This document shows, in pieces, positions 35,023 to 45,013 of a stretch of 64,000 bases of DNA (its first letter is position 1; the number at the start of each line of letters is the position of its first letter). The stretch covers positions 186,001 through 250,000 of the forward strand of contig NZ_JAJFZM010000003.1 in NCBI RefSeq assembly GCF_020733705.1, in the 5' to 3' direction. Under the pieces are notes generated by a model. That model did no database searches. It saw only the letters and a list, made by a program, of their open reading frames with translations, and was not told where the DNA came from. A program made the position numbers and the translations under genes. This DNA is from Nocardia australiensis. GTDB taxonomy: Bacteria; Actinomycetota; Actinomycetes; Mycobacteriales; Mycobacteriaceae.

Positions 35023-36543
35023 TCACCGCCCGTACTGCGGACGTGCCCGAAGCCCGTCGAGGATCTGGCTGCCCAGCATGGTCACATCGCCCGCGCCCAT
35101 GGTGATCACCACATCACCGGGCAGTGTCAGCGCCGCGACCTGACGGCCGACCCGCGACATATCCGGTTGGTAATGCACGGGTTTGGTGACCGCCTGGGCA
35201 ACCAACGCGCCATTGACCCCGGGCAGCGGCTTCTCGCGCGCACCATAAACATCGAGCACGACCACCTCGTCGGCCAGGCTCAGCGCCGCGCCGAAGTCAC
35301 CCGCGAACGTGGCAGTGCGACTGTAGAGGTGCGGTTGGAACACGACGATGACTCGGCCCTGCCGGGACCGGGCACCATCACGCGCTTCCTGTTCAACCAG
35401 CTCGGCGGCGGCACCGAGCACCGCGCGCACCTCGGTCGGGTGATGGGCGTAATCGTCGAAGACCCGGACGCCATTCTCGCGGCCAGAGAACTGGAAACGG
35501 CGATGCACCCCGCCGAAACCCTCCAGCCCCTGCACGATTTCATCGACATCCGCCCCGGCGGCACGCGCGGCGAGCAATGCGGCCAGCGCGTTGAGTGCCA
35601 TATGCCTGCCGGGCACCGACAACCGCAGCGTGCGCGGCGCGGGTTCGTCGGCCAGCTGAAACTGGGCCAGCCCACCGACATCGCGCGGTTCCCAGCTGTG
35701 CAGCCACACCCCGACCGGGACAGGCGCGTCGGGCAACTCGCCCGAGCCGTAGCCGAGTACTCGAATGTTCTTGTCCGCCAAGCGCGCACCGACGCGTTCG
35801 GCCAGCGCCCACGAGCCCGGATCGTCGAGGCACACCACCAGCAGACCGCCATCGGACAGCCGATCGACGAAATCGTCGAAGACCTGCACGTAGGCCTCAT
35901 CGGAGCCGAAGAAGTCCAGGTGGTCGGACTCGATATTGGTGACCACCGCGACGTGCGGGTCGTACTGCAGCAACGAGCCGTCACTCTCGTCGGCCTCGGC
36001 GACGAAGATCTCCCCGGTGCCGTGATGGGCGTTGGTGCCTGCCTCGTTGAGTTCACCACCGACGGCGAAGGACGGATCGAACCCGCAGTGCTGCAAGGCC
36101 ACGATCAGCATCGAGGTAGTGGAGGTCTTGCCGTGCGTGCCGGAAACGAGCAGAGTGCGGTGGCCGCGCATCAAGGAGGCGAGCACGGTCGGGCGCAGCA
36201 GCACCGGGATGTCGCGCCGATTCGCCTCGACCAGTTCGGGATTGGTCTTGGGAATAGCCGCGTACGTGGTGACCACGGCGGTGGGCCCGCCCGGCAGCAG
36301 ATCCAGGGCTCCGGCGTCATGCCCGATACGCACCTGTGCGCCACGAGCACGCAGCGCAAGAACGCCGCGACTCTCCTTGGCGTCCGAACCGGACACCGCA
36401 CCACCACGAGACAGCAGAATGCGCGCGATACCGGACATGCCGGCACCACCGATACCGACCATGTGTACTCGCTCGAGCTCGGGCGGCAATGCCGAACGCA
36501 TGTCGGCGTCGATTCGCGCCCGCTCACCCTCGGTAGCGGTCAC
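35023..36543 (-). CDS. murC: UDP-N-acetylmuramate-L-alanine ligase
   Basis: A 506-aa Mur ligase adding L-Ala to UDP-MurNAc. N-terminal Rossmann motif HMVGIGGAGMSGIARILL, ATP loop GTHGKTSTTSML near residue 120, and DDYAHHPTEV in the C-terminal domain. GTG start overlaps the murG stop (GTGA). Long antisense frames over this gene are shadows. Confidence 0.96.
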   Translation of the reverse strand: MTATEGERARIDADMRSALPPELERVHMVGIGGAGMSGIARILLSRGGAVSGSDAKESRGVLALRARGAQVRIGHDAGALDLLPGGPTAVVTTYAAIPKTNPELVEANRRDIPVLLRPTVLASLMRGHRTLLVSGTHGKTSTTSMLIVALQHCGFDPSFAVGGELNEAGTNAHHGTGEIFVAEADESDGSLLQYDPHVAVVTNIESDHLDFFGSDEAYVQVFDDFVDRLSDGGLLVVCLDDPGSWALAERVGARLADKNIRVLGYGSGELPDAPVPVGVWLHSWEPRDVGGLAQFQLADEPAPRTLRLSVPGRHMALNALAALLAARAAGADVDEIVQGLEGFGGVHRRFQFSGRENGVRVFDDYAHHPTEVRAVLGAAAELVEQEARDGARSRQGRVIVVFQPHLYSRTATFAGDFGAALSLADEVVVLDVYGAREKPLPGVNGALVAQAVTKPVHYQPDMSRVGRQVAALTLPGDVVITMGAGDVTMLGSQILDGLRARPQYGR

Positions 36544-37670
36544 CGGCCGGTCACCCGCACCACGATCCGGGCCACCTCGTCGGCGGCGTCACGGTGTCCG
36601 GCGCCTGCGGCGGCGCGGCCCATCTCGATCAGCCGTGCGGGGTCGGTAAGCAGTGGGATCACCTCGTCGATCACATACTTCGGGGTCAATTCGGAGTCGG
36701 CCACAATTGTGCCACCGCCCTGACGCACTACCGGCCTCGCGTTGAGTTCCTGCTCGCCGTTGCCGTGCGGCAGCGGCACGTAGAAGGCGGGCAACCCGAC
36801 CGCCGACACCTCGGCGACGGTCATCGCCCCGGACCGGCAGACGACCACATCCGCGGCGGCGTAGGCAAGATCCATCCGGGACAGATACGGCACGGCGACA
36901 TAACGGGACCGGTCGTCACCGGGCTCTGCGACCTCGAGGGTGTTCTTGGGACCGTGCGCGTGCAGCACCGAGATACCCGCCGCCGCCAGCTGCGGCGCGG
37001 CGCCCGACACCGCCTCGTTCAAACTCCGCGCGCCCTGCGACCCGCCGAATACCAGCAGCACCGGGCCGTCGGTGGGCAGATCGAAATGCGCGCGCGCCTG
37101 GGCTCGCAGTGCGGCACGGTCCAGCGAGGTGATCGAGCCGCGCACCGGGATTCCGACGACCTCGGCGTGCGCCAGGCCCGAATCAGGGACGGCGGCAAGC
37201 ACTTTCGCCGCACGACGGGCGCCGACCTTGTTTGCGATGCCCGCCTTGGCATTCGCTTCGTGTACGACCACCGGCACCGCGCGCCTACGACGCAACACGC
37301 CGCGCCCCGCCGCCAGGTACGCGGGCAGTGCGACATAGCCGCCGAAACCGACGATGACGTCCGCCTCGACCGCGTCGATGATTGCCCTCGTCCTGGCCAC
37401 CGACGCACGGACCCGGCCGGGTAGCCGCAACAGATCGGCCGTCGGCTTCCGTGGCAACGGAACCGGTGGAATCAGCTCGAGCGGATAACCGCGCTCGGGA
37501 ACGAGGCGAGTTTCCAGTCCGCGTTCGGTACCGAGCGCGGTCACCCGGATCGAATCGTCCAAACGGCGCAACGCATCCGCGACGGCAAGTGCCGGTTCGA
37601 TATGTCCCGCGGTGCCACCACCCGCAACGATCACCGACAATGGCCGGCCAGCGGGCTGAATGTCACTCAC
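36540..37670 (-). CDS. murG: Lipid II synthase MurG (GlcNAc transferase)
   Basis: About 376 aa when started at GTG 37670, which overlaps the ftsW stop (GTGA); the frame itself is open to 37721. The N-terminal GGGTAGH loop (residues 17-23) and VLLVFGGSQGARSLNEAV are GT28 signatures; RSGAMTVAEVSAVGLP binds UDP-GlcNAc. Adds GlcNAc to lipid I at the inner membrane face. Confidence 0.95.
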   Translation of the reverse strand: MSDIQPAGRPLSVIVAGGGTAGHIEPALAVADALRRLDDSIRVTALGTERGLETRLVPERGYPLELIPPVPLPRKPTADLLRLPGRVRASVARTRAIIDAVEADVIVGFGGYVALPAYLAAGRGVLRRRRAVPVVVHEANAKAGIANKVGARRAAKVLAAVPDSGLAHAEVVGIPVRGSITSLDRAALRAQARAHFDLPTDGPVLLVFGGSQGARSLNEAVSGAAPQLAAAGISVLHAHGPKNTLEVAEPGDDRSRYVAVPYLSRMDLAYAAADVVVCRSGAMTVAEVSAVGLPAFYVPLPHGNGEQELNARPVVRQGGGTIVADSELTPKYVIDEVIPLLTDPARLIEMGRAAAGAGHRDAADEVARIVVRVTGR

Positions 37671-39148
37671 CTGGATCTTCCCCGATCTCTCGCATGATTC
37701 AACGGATAGCTCGGCTCCCACGCCCTGGTAGAGCGCAGCGAACGCGTGCCACGACTCTCCTGGACCCGGCGCCTGCCTGGATCCGCACCTGATTGCGGGC
37801 GTCGAGCGGGCAGCGCCTGCCGTGCTCGATCGGCCCTCGCCCGGTCGGCGCGGGCCTTCTCGGCGGAACGCGCCGCCTTAGCCGCGGCCGAACGCGCCCG
37901 CGCCGCATCCGCCCGTGCCGGAGAGTACACCTCCGGTTTGGGCAGCCGCAGCAGTCGGCTGAACCGCCCGTCCTGCCCGGCATGCAATGCCGAAACAGCC
38001 TCGGGCTCATGCCTGGCCGCGTTCGCGATGATGCCGAACATGAACAGGGTAATCGCCAGCGACGAGCCACCCGCCGACACCAGCGGCAGCTGCAGTCCGG
38101 TCACCGGGAGCAGGCCGACCACATAACCGATATTGATCAGGGCCTGACCGGTGATCCAAGTGGTCGCGGTCGCGGTGAGCAGCTGCAGGAATGGATCGGC
38201 CGACCGGGCAGCGATGCGCAGGCCGGTATAGACGAACAGTGCGAACAACCCGAGCACCAACGCACAACCGAGATAGCCGAGTTCCTCGCCGATGATGGCG
38301 AAGATGAAATCGTTGTGCGAGTTCGGCAGGTAGCTCCACTTGGCGCGGCTCTGACCGAGACCACGGCCCCAGATACCGCCGTCAGCCAGCGAGTACAACG
38401 CCTGGCGGGCTTGGTAACCGATGCCCTGCGGGTCGTCGCCCGGGTTGAAAAAGGCGCGCATGCGGTCGGAACGATAGCCCGCCGACAGCGCGAGCACCCC
38501 CGCCGCCACCATGCCCGATACCGCGATCGTGATGAACAACCGCACCGGCAGCCCACCGAACCACAGCAGCGCCGCGAGCACGATGCCGAGCGCGATGGTG
38601 GTGGACAGGTTCGGCTCCAGTACCACGAGCAGGCAGACGAGCAGACCTGCGGGTACCAGCGGTATCAGCAGCTCTTTGATATTGGCTCGCTCCATCTGGC
38701 GCGAGGCAAGCAGATGCGCGCCCCACACCACCAGCGTCACCTTGACGATCTCCGACGGCTGCACCGCGAACGGTCCGACATCGAACCAGCGCCGCGAACC
38801 CTGAACCTCGTTGCCGATACCCGGAATCAGCACCAGGACTAGCGCGATCACCGAGACGGCGAAAACCGGGAACGACCATTGACGCAGCCTGCGCAGCGGA
38901 ATCCGCAACGCGAGATAGAACAGTATGGTGCCGATGGCGGCGAACATGGCCTGCTGGTTGAACAGCGAATACGCTGACCCACCATCGGCATACGCCTCGA
39001 CACTCGATGCGGAAAGCACCATCACCAGGCCGAGCACCGTCAGTAGCGTGGCGATGGTGACGACCAGGTGAAACGACGCGAGTGGGCGGGCAAACCAGGC
39101 ACCGAACCTGGTACCGACCTGTCTGGCAGGCCGCGTCGCCTCGGTCAT
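37667..39148 (-). CDS. ftsW: Septal peptidoglycan polymerase FtsW (SEDS)
   Basis: A 493-aa SEDS glycosyltransferase with about ten helices, including WSYLPNSHNDFIFAIIGEE and LPLVSAGGSS, both SEDS signatures. It has a cytoplasmic C-terminal tail of about 110 residues extremely rich in Ala/Arg (about 385-493), as in other Corynebacteriales, likely contacting FtsZ or PbpB. Starts by ATGA overlap with murD. Works with PbpB at the septum. Confidence 0.95.
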   Translation of the reverse strand: MTEATRPARQVGTRFGAWFARPLASFHLVVTIATLLTVLGLVMVLSASSVEAYADGGSAYSLFNQQAMFAAIGTILFYLALRIPLRRLRQWSFPVFAVSVIALVLVLIPGIGNEVQGSRRWFDVGPFAVQPSEIVKVTLVVWGAHLLASRQMERANIKELLIPLVPAGLLVCLLVVLEPNLSTTIALGIVLAALLWFGGLPVRLFITIAVSGMVAAGVLALSAGYRSDRMRAFFNPGDDPQGIGYQARQALYSLADGGIWGRGLGQSRAKWSYLPNSHNDFIFAIIGEELGYLGCALVLGLFALFVYTGLRIAARSADPFLQLLTATATTWITGQALINIGYVVGLLPVTGLQLPLVSAGGSSLAITLFMFGIIANAARHEPEAVSALHAGQDGRFSRLLRLPKPEVYSPARADAARARSAAAKAARSAEKARADRARADRARQALPARRPQSGADPGRRRVQESRGTRSLRSTRAWEPSYPLNHARDRGRSR

Positions 39149-40617
39149 AGCCGCCGCCCGATGTCACCGTCTTCCAGAGAATGCACCGCCGCGGCGAAAC
39201 TGCGCCCCCGGTGCGTGTAGTCGGCGAACATATCCAGTGAGGCCGCGGCCGGCGCCAGCAGGACGACATCGCCCCGGCGGGCGAAGCCCGCCGCCGCGCG
39301 CACCGCCTGCGTCATTACGGCGTCGGCCTGCTCGGTGCTACCCATGCCCGCATCGTCTCCCACGCGCACCTCGACGACCGGGACCTCGGGCGCGTGTCGC
39401 GCCAACGCGGCGGCGATCACCGGCGCGTCGGACCCGATCAGTACCGCGGCGACCAGCCGATCGGCGATCTCTTCGATCAGGTCCTCGACCCCGGCACCCT
39501 TCAGTTGCCCACCGGCGACCCAGATCACCTGCGAGTGGGCCAGGATCGACGACCGCGCGGCGTGCGGGTTGGTTGCCTTCGAGTCGTCGACGAATTCGAC
39601 ACCGCCGAGTTCACGCACGAACGCGGCGCGGTGCGGACCGACCTTGTGCTCGATCAATCCCTCGCGCACGAATTGTGGCGCCACGTCGATGGCCCTGGTC
39701 AGCGCCGAAGCGGCGAGGGCATCGGCGACACCGGCGGGGCCCTGCGGGCTGATGTCAGCGACTTCGGCGAGGATCGCGGCCTTGGTGAACGCGCGGTCGA
39801 GCAGCTTGCCGTCGACGACACCGAGTTCGCCGTCGGCGGGCACACCGATCCGGAAACCAACCGTCCGCCGCGCCTTCGAACGCCGGGCGAGCGAGGCCGC
39901 AACCGGATCGTCGAGTCCGACCACACCGACCCGGCCGAACAACGCCCTGGCCTTCGCCATCGCATAGGCATCGAGACCACCGTGCCAGTCAAGGTGATCC
40001 TCGGCCACATTCAGCACCACACCGGCCTCGGGTCGCACCGACGGCGCCCAGTGCAGCTGGAAGGACGACAGTTCGACCGCGAGCACCTGCGGACCGGGAT
40101 TGCGCCGCAGCGCATCCAGAATCGGCAACCCGATATTGCCACACGCGACACTGGCGATGCCCGCCGCGCGCAGGATCGAATGCACCATCGAGGTGGTTGT
40201 GGTCTTGCCGTTGGTACCCGTCACCACCAGCCATTTGCGTACCGGGCCGTAGATCCTGGCTTGATCGACCCACCAGGCGAATTCGACATCGCCCCACACA
40301 GGGATGCCCTCGGTGACAGCCGCGGCCAGCACCGGCGAATCCGGCCGCCAGCCAGGGCTGGTGATGACCAGCGCGAACCGGCTCCAGTCGGTGCTTTCCA
40401 ATTCGGTGCAGGTGGCGATGTCCAGCCCGAGCCCGGCCGCTTCGGCGAGCGCGGTGGCACCACCATCGGTGACCACCGGGCGGGCGCCGATATCACGCAG
40501 CGGCTCGATCAGCGACCGACCCGATACACCCCAACCAGCCACCAGCACGTCACGGCCACGCAGGAATTCGAGCATCGGGCCCGGCGATCGCAAAGCCTTC
40601 GGAGAATGTTCGACCAT
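39145..40617 (-). CDS. murD: UDP-N-acetylmuramoylalanine-D-glutamate ligase
   Basis: About 490 aa from ATG 40617, 7 nt after the mraY stop; the frame is open to 40692 but that overlaps mraY. Motifs: VAGWGVSGRSL at the N-terminus, the ATP loop VTGTNGKTTTTSM, and ELSSFQLHWAP. Adds D-Glu to UDP-MurNAc-L-Ala. Stop overlaps ftsW. Confidence 0.95.
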   Translation of the reverse strand: MVEHSPKALRSPGPMLEFLRGRDVLVAGWGVSGRSLIEPLRDIGARPVVTDGGATALAEAAGLGLDIATCTELESTDWSRFALVITSPGWRPDSPVLAAAVTEGIPVWGDVEFAWWVDQARIYGPVRKWLVVTGTNGKTTTTSMVHSILRAAGIASVACGNIGLPILDALRRNPGPQVLAVELSSFQLHWAPSVRPEAGVVLNVAEDHLDWHGGLDAYAMAKARALFGRVGVVGLDDPVAASLARRSKARRTVGFRIGVPADGELGVVDGKLLDRAFTKAAILAEVADISPQGPAGVADALAASALTRAIDVAPQFVREGLIEHKVGPHRAAFVRELGGVEFVDDSKATNPHAARSSILAHSQVIWVAGGQLKGAGVEDLIEEIADRLVAAVLIGSDAPVIAAALARHAPEVPVVEVRVGDDAGMGSTEQADAVMTQAVRAAAGFARRGDVVLLAPAAASLDMFADYTHRGRSFAAAVHSLEDGDIGRRL

Positions 40618-40624
40618 TACTTGT

Positions 40625-41701
40625 TCACCCGACCGCGGAGAGGTATTCGCTATAGAACAGCCCGAGTCCGACCGCCGAGGCGATCGCCGCAAGCAACCAG
40701 AATCGGATGATCACCGTAGTTTCCGCCCACTTACTCAGCTCGAAATGATGATGGAACGGTGCCATCTTGAACAATCGGTTGCGCGTCGTGCGATACACCG
40801 CGATCTGTAGTACCACCGACGCGGCCTCGGCCACGAACAGCGCGCCGATCACCACCATCAGCAACTCGGTGCGCGTGGTGATCGACAACCCGGCCAGCAT
40901 GCCGCCCAGCGCCAGCGAACCGGTGTCGCCCATGAAGATCTTGGCGGGCGCGGCATTCCACCAGAGGAACCCGACGCACGCAGCGGCGGCCGAAGCGCAG
41001 ACCAGCGCGAGATCCAGCGGATCGCGCACGTTGTAGCAGCCCGCCTCAGGCAGCGTCGAGCACGCGTTGCGGTACTGCCAGAAGGTGATGATCACGTACG
41101 CACCGAGCACCAGGCTCATCGAACCCGCCGCCAGCCCATCGAGGCCGTCGGTGAGGTTCACCGCATTGGACCAGGCCACCACCAGCAGGCACACGACACA
41201 CAGGAAGATGATCGCGCCGACCGAAACCGTCGTGATGTCACGGACATACGACATGTGCCTGCTGGCCGGAGTCAGCCCATTGCCGCCGCGAAATTGCAGC
41301 GCCAGCACGCCGAAAATGACGGCGGCGCCGACCTGGCCGATGTACTTTCCGGCAGCCGACAACCCCAGGTTGCGCTGCTTGCGCAGTTTGATGAAGTCGT
41401 CGAGAAAGCCGACGCCGCCCAGCGCCGTGCTCAACCCGAGCACGAGCAGTCCCGAAGCCGAGGGCCCCTCCGCGTTATAACCGATACCGATCAGATGCGA
41501 ACCCAGATACCCGGCCCACATGCCGACCAGGATCGCCACCCCGCCCATCGTCGGGGTACCGCGCTTGGCCTGATGACTCGCCGGGCCGTCTACCCGGATC
41601 TCCTGACCGAAGCCACGTTTGGCGAAGGTCCGAATCAACAACGGCGTCAACAGGATCGACACCGCCAACGCGATCCCCGCCGCGAACATGATCTGTCTCA
41701 T
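40625..41701 (-). CDS. mraY: Phospho-MurNAc-pentapeptide transferase
   Basis: A 358-aa integral membrane enzyme (MurX in mycobacteria) forming lipid I. Ten helices; conserved Asp-rich motifs FLDDFIKLRKQRNLGLSA, NAVNLTDGLDGLA and FMGDTGSLALGG, and the C-terminal PFHHHFE. The ATG overlaps the stop of a 14-codon mini-ORF that in turn overlaps the murF stop. Confidence 0.96.
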   Translation of the reverse strand: MRQIMFAAGIALAVSILLTPLLIRTFAKRGFGQEIRVDGPASHQAKRGTPTMGGVAILVGMWAGYLGSHLIGIGYNAEGPSASGLLVLGLSTALGGVGFLDDFIKLRKQRNLGLSAAGKYIGQVGAAVIFGVLALQFRGGNGLTPASRHMSYVRDITTVSVGAIIFLCVVCLLVVAWSNAVNLTDGLDGLAAGSMSLVLGAYVIITFWQYRNACSTLPEAGCYNVRDPLDLALVCASAAAACVGFLWWNAAPAKIFMGDTGSLALGGMLAGLSITTRTELLMVVIGALFVAEAASVVLQIAVYRTTRNRLFKMAPFHHHFELSKWAETTVIIRFWLLAAIASAVGLGLFYSEYLSAVG

Positions 41702-41742
41702 GACCGCGCCTCGCTACTTCGACCAACGGTTGTCTCGCTCAC
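41698..41742 (-). CDS. Mini-ORF C, 14 aa, bridging murF and mraY
   Basis: GTG 41742 overlaps the murF stop (GTGA) and its TGA overlaps the mraY ATG (ATGA). Peptide VSETTVGRSSEARS. Its first bases (TGAGCGAG) and its end (AGCGAGG, then CGGTCATGA) match mini-ORFs A and B, while the middle is shorter. With only 15 codons, chance is a real alternative. Confidence 0.35.
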   Translation of the reverse strand: MSETTVGRSSEARS

Positions 41743-43253
41743 TGCGCTGCCTCCGTGCTACCACTACCCTCGCCCGCAGGCCCTGCCGCGGTCAGGTGCT
41801 CGGCGACCTCCCACAGGCCCACCGACTTCGATGCCTTGACCAGCACCACGTCGCCCGTTTCGACCTCGTCGTCGAGCAGCGCGATGGCCGCGCCGATATC
41901 GGGTACGAGAATCGACTCCTCGCCCCATGAGCCTTCCATCACCGCTCCCTGATGCATCGCGTGGGAGGGCCTGCCCGTCCCCACCACGATCAGGCGGTCC
42001 ACATCCAGGCGCACGGCGAGACGTCCGATGCGGTCGTGCTCGATCACCGACTCCTCGCCGAGCTCGCCCATCTCGCCGAGCACCGCCCAGCTGCGGCGTG
42101 GCTCGGTGCCCGCACGCGACATAGTCACCAGTGCCTTGAGCGCGGCTCGCACCGAATCCGGGTTGGCGTTATAGGAATCGTTGACGACGGTGACGCCCAC
42201 CGCGGTGGTCGTGACATCCATCCGCCGGGCCGAGGCAGCTCGCGCACCGGACAACGCGGCGGCGATGGTGTCGAGGTCGGCACCGCATTCCAGGGCTACC
42301 GCAGCTGCGGCAAGCGCATTGCCGACCTGGTGTTCGCCGTGCACGGCCAATTGCACCGGAATGCTTCCGGTGGGGGTATTCAGGGTGAAACCCGCGCGCG
42401 CCTGGTCATCGAGCCGGACATCGGTGGCTCGGATATCGGCGCGCTCGGCCTGACCGACCGTATGCACCCTGGCGTCGGTGCGAGTCGCCATCGCGGCGAC
42501 CTGCTGATCGTCGGCGTTGAGTACCGCCAGACCATCCGACGGCAGCGCCGCGACCAGCTCGCCCTTGGTCTCGGCGATCGCCGCACGGCTGCCGAACTCA
42601 CCGAGGTGCGCGGTGCCGACATTGAGCACGACACCGATGCGCGGCGGCGCGACCCGTGCGAGTGCCGCGATATGGCCGGGACCGCGCGCGGACAGTTCCA
42701 GCACCAGGAAGCGGGTGCCCGCGTCGGCGCGCAGCGCGGTCCACGGGTGACCCAGTTCGTTATTGAACGATCCGGGCGGCGCCACCACCGGCCCCAGCGG
42801 CGCGAGCACGGCGGCGAGTAGATCCTTGGTCGAGGTCTTACCGGAGGACCCGGTGACCCCGACGACAGTGAGTCCGCCTGTCGCACTGAGCCGTTCGACG
42901 CTCGCGCGTGCCAGTGCCGCGAGCGCGGCGAGCACCGCGGCACCGGACCCGTCCGAATCATGAGCCAGCGCAACCGAACTCGCCGGGACCGCACCCGTGC
43001 TCGGCGCGACGACGATGGCGGGCACACCCACCGGGCGCGCCGCGAGCACCGCGACCGCGCCTGCGGCGACCGCCGTCTTCGCGAAGTCGTGGCCGTCGGA
43101 ACGCTCGCCGGGAACAGCGAGGAACAAATCACCGGAACCGATTCGGCGCGAATCGAATTCGACCGAACCGGTTACCGTCACCTCCGGGTCGGGTACGTCG
43201 TGCAGCGTGCCGCCCACGACATCCGCGATCTCCCGCAGTGTCATTTCGATCAT
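41739..43253 (-). CDS. murF: UDP-MurNAc-tripeptide-D-alanyl-D-alanine ligase
   Basis: A 504-aa Mur ligase completing the pentapeptide. ATP loop GVTGSSGKTSTKDLL, NELGHPWTAL and VVNDSYNANPDS are typical. ATG overlaps the murE stop (ATGA). Confidence 0.96.
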   Translation of the reverse strand: MIEMTLREIADVVGGTLHDVPDPEVTVTGSVEFDSRRIGSGDLFLAVPGERSDGHDFAKTAVAAGAVAVLAARPVGVPAIVVAPSTGAVPASSVALAHDSDGSGAAVLAALAALARASVERLSATGGLTVVGVTGSSGKTSTKDLLAAVLAPLGPVVAPPGSFNNELGHPWTALRADAGTRFLVLELSARGPGHIAALARVAPPRIGVVLNVGTAHLGEFGSRAAIAETKGELVAALPSDGLAVLNADDQQVAAMATRTDARVHTVGQAERADIRATDVRLDDQARAGFTLNTPTGSIPVQLAVHGEHQVGNALAAAAVALECGADLDTIAAALSGARAASARRMDVTTTAVGVTVVNDSYNANPDSVRAALKALVTMSRAGTEPRRSWAVLGEMGELGEESVIEHDRIGRLAVRLDVDRLIVVGTGRPSHAMHQGAVMEGSWGEESILVPDIGAAIALLDDEVETGDVVLVKASKSVGLWEVAEHLTAAGPAGEGSGSTEAAQ

Positions 43254-44899
43254 GAAACCGTCAAGTCCTCCGCGTCCGAACTCTGCGGACTTCGTTGTGC
43301 TTGCTGCTGTGTGGTGGTCTGGTCGCTCCCCAGGCGCCGCTCCAGTGCCGCCGCGAGCACGTCGCGGTCGTCGAACGGATGCTTCACACCCTGGATCTCC
43401 TGCCCTGCCTCATGTCCTTTGCCCGCGACGAGCACCACGTCACCTGGACGCGCCCAGTCGACGGCGGCGGCGATGGCCTCGGCACGATCGCCGATTTCCC
43501 GGATCTCGCCGCGCCGCGCCGCCGGGATCTGTTGCGCGCCCGCGTGCATGGTCGCACGGATGGCCGCCGGATCCTCGGTACGCGGATTGTCGTCGGTGAT
43601 GATCAGCAGATCCGCACCGTACGCCGCGGCCGCGCCCATGAGCGGACGCTTGCCCGCGTCGCGGTCGCCGCCGGCGCCGACGACCACGGCCAGACGCCCG
43701 GTAGCTTCTTCCGTCGCGGCGGCCGTGAGGTACCCCCGCAGCGTAGCGATCACCGATTCAACGGCGGCGGGCTTGTGTGCATAGTCGACGACGGCGAGGA
43801 AGTCCTGGCCGCGTTCCACCCGCTGCATGCGGCCGGGCACATCGACGGTCGCGAGCGCGGGGGCGGCAACGGCGGGATCGGCGCCCGCCGCGGCGCACAC
43901 GGCAACCGCGAGAAGCCCGTTGGCGATGTTGTAGCGGCCCGGAAGCCGCAGGCGCACATCGATGTTCACCTCAGGTCCGGCGGCGGTGAATTCCTGCCCG
44001 CCTCCGGCCACGGTCACCGCGCCCTCGGCACGCCAGTCTGCGGTGCTCGCCACGGTCTCGCCGGTGGAAACTGTCACCGGGCCCGCGAGATCGGCAGCAA
44101 GTCGCCGTCCCCACTCGTCGTCGACGCAGATCACTGCGGTGCGGGCGGCGATCGGCGACTCGGGCTCGAACAGCCTGCGCTTGGCGGCGAAGTAGTCCTC
44201 GAAGTCGGCATGGAAGTCCAGGTGGTCCTGCGACAGGTTGGTAAAGGCGCCGACGGCGAAGCGCACGCCATCGACACGGCCGAGTGCAAGCGCGTGACTG
44301 GACACTTCCATCACCACCGCGTCCACCCCTTGTTCGACCATCAGTGCGAACATGGCATGCAACTGTGGCGCCTCCGGGGTGGTCAGCGCGCTCGGCACCC
44401 GCTTGCCGCCGATCCTGGTCTCGATGGTGCCGATCAATGCGGTGGACAGACCGGCGGCGGCCAATCCCGCCTCAACGAGATACGCGGTGGTGGTTTTCCC
44501 AGATGTGCCGGTGATGCCGACGATGCGCAGCCGGTGCGACGGATTGCCATACAACGCGGCCGATAGCTCGCCGAGTGCCGCACGTGGCGATTCGCGCACC
44601 AGCACCGGCACGCCGAGGTCGCCGACCTGTTTCGCGCCCGCCGCGTCGGTGAACACCGCGATCGCACCGCGTTCGACGGCCTCACGCGCGAAGCGGGCAC
44701 CGTGGGCCCGCGCGCCGGGGAGCGCGGCGAACAGATCACCTGGTGCCACCGCGTTCGAGCGTTGTTCGATACCGGTGACCTGGACCTCCGCCGGGACAAC
44801 TCCTGACGTGCTTGCGCCGGTCAACTCCAGCACGGTGGATAGCGGGGTCGACCGCGGCTGGGTCGGCCGGAGCGCGTGCGGGCTGGACTGCGCGGGCAC
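43250..44899 (-). CDS. murE: UDP-MurNAc-L-Ala-D-Glu:meso-DAP ligase
   Basis: A 549-aa Mur ligase. ATP loop GITGTSGKTTTAYLVEAGL; DDNPRTEDP near residue 455 is the Asp-Asn-Pro-Arg motif that selects meso-diaminopimelate, consistent with the cell-wall type of Corynebacteriales. GTG 44899 follows a GGAG. Before it lie 114 bp without a gene after pbpB. Confidence 0.96.
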   Translation of the reverse strand: MPAQSSPHALRPTQPRSTPLSTVLELTGASTSGVVPAEVQVTGIEQRSNAVAPGDLFAALPGARAHGARFAREAVERGAIAVFTDAAGAKQVGDLGVPVLVRESPRAALGELSAALYGNPSHRLRIVGITGTSGKTTTAYLVEAGLAAAGLSTALIGTIETRIGGKRVPSALTTPEAPQLHAMFALMVEQGVDAVVMEVSSHALALGRVDGVRFAVGAFTNLSQDHLDFHADFEDYFAAKRRLFEPESPIAARTAVICVDDEWGRRLAADLAGPVTVSTGETVASTADWRAEGAVTVAGGGQEFTAAGPEVNIDVRLRLPGRYNIANGLLAVAVCAAAGADPAVAAPALATVDVPGRMQRVERGQDFLAVVDYAHKPAAVESVIATLRGYLTAAATEEATGRLAVVVGAGGDRDAGKRPLMGAAAAYGADLLIITDDNPRTEDPAAIRATMHAGAQQIPAARRGEIREIGDRAEAIAAAVDWARPGDVVLVAGKGHEAGQEIQGVKHPFDDRDVLAAALERRLGSDQTTTQQQAQRSPQSSDAEDLTVS

Positions 44900-45013
44900 G
44901 GGGCTCCTCTCGAGAATTGACGCGACTACTCGGACAGGGACGAATTGGGTTCGATAACGACGAGTCAGATTACCGACGTCGACTCACGCCCGGACAACGC
45001 GGCTCACACATTG

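Noticed and set aside
35167..36723. 518-codon frame antisense to murC
   Set aside because: Shadow of murC; no motifs and implausible composition.
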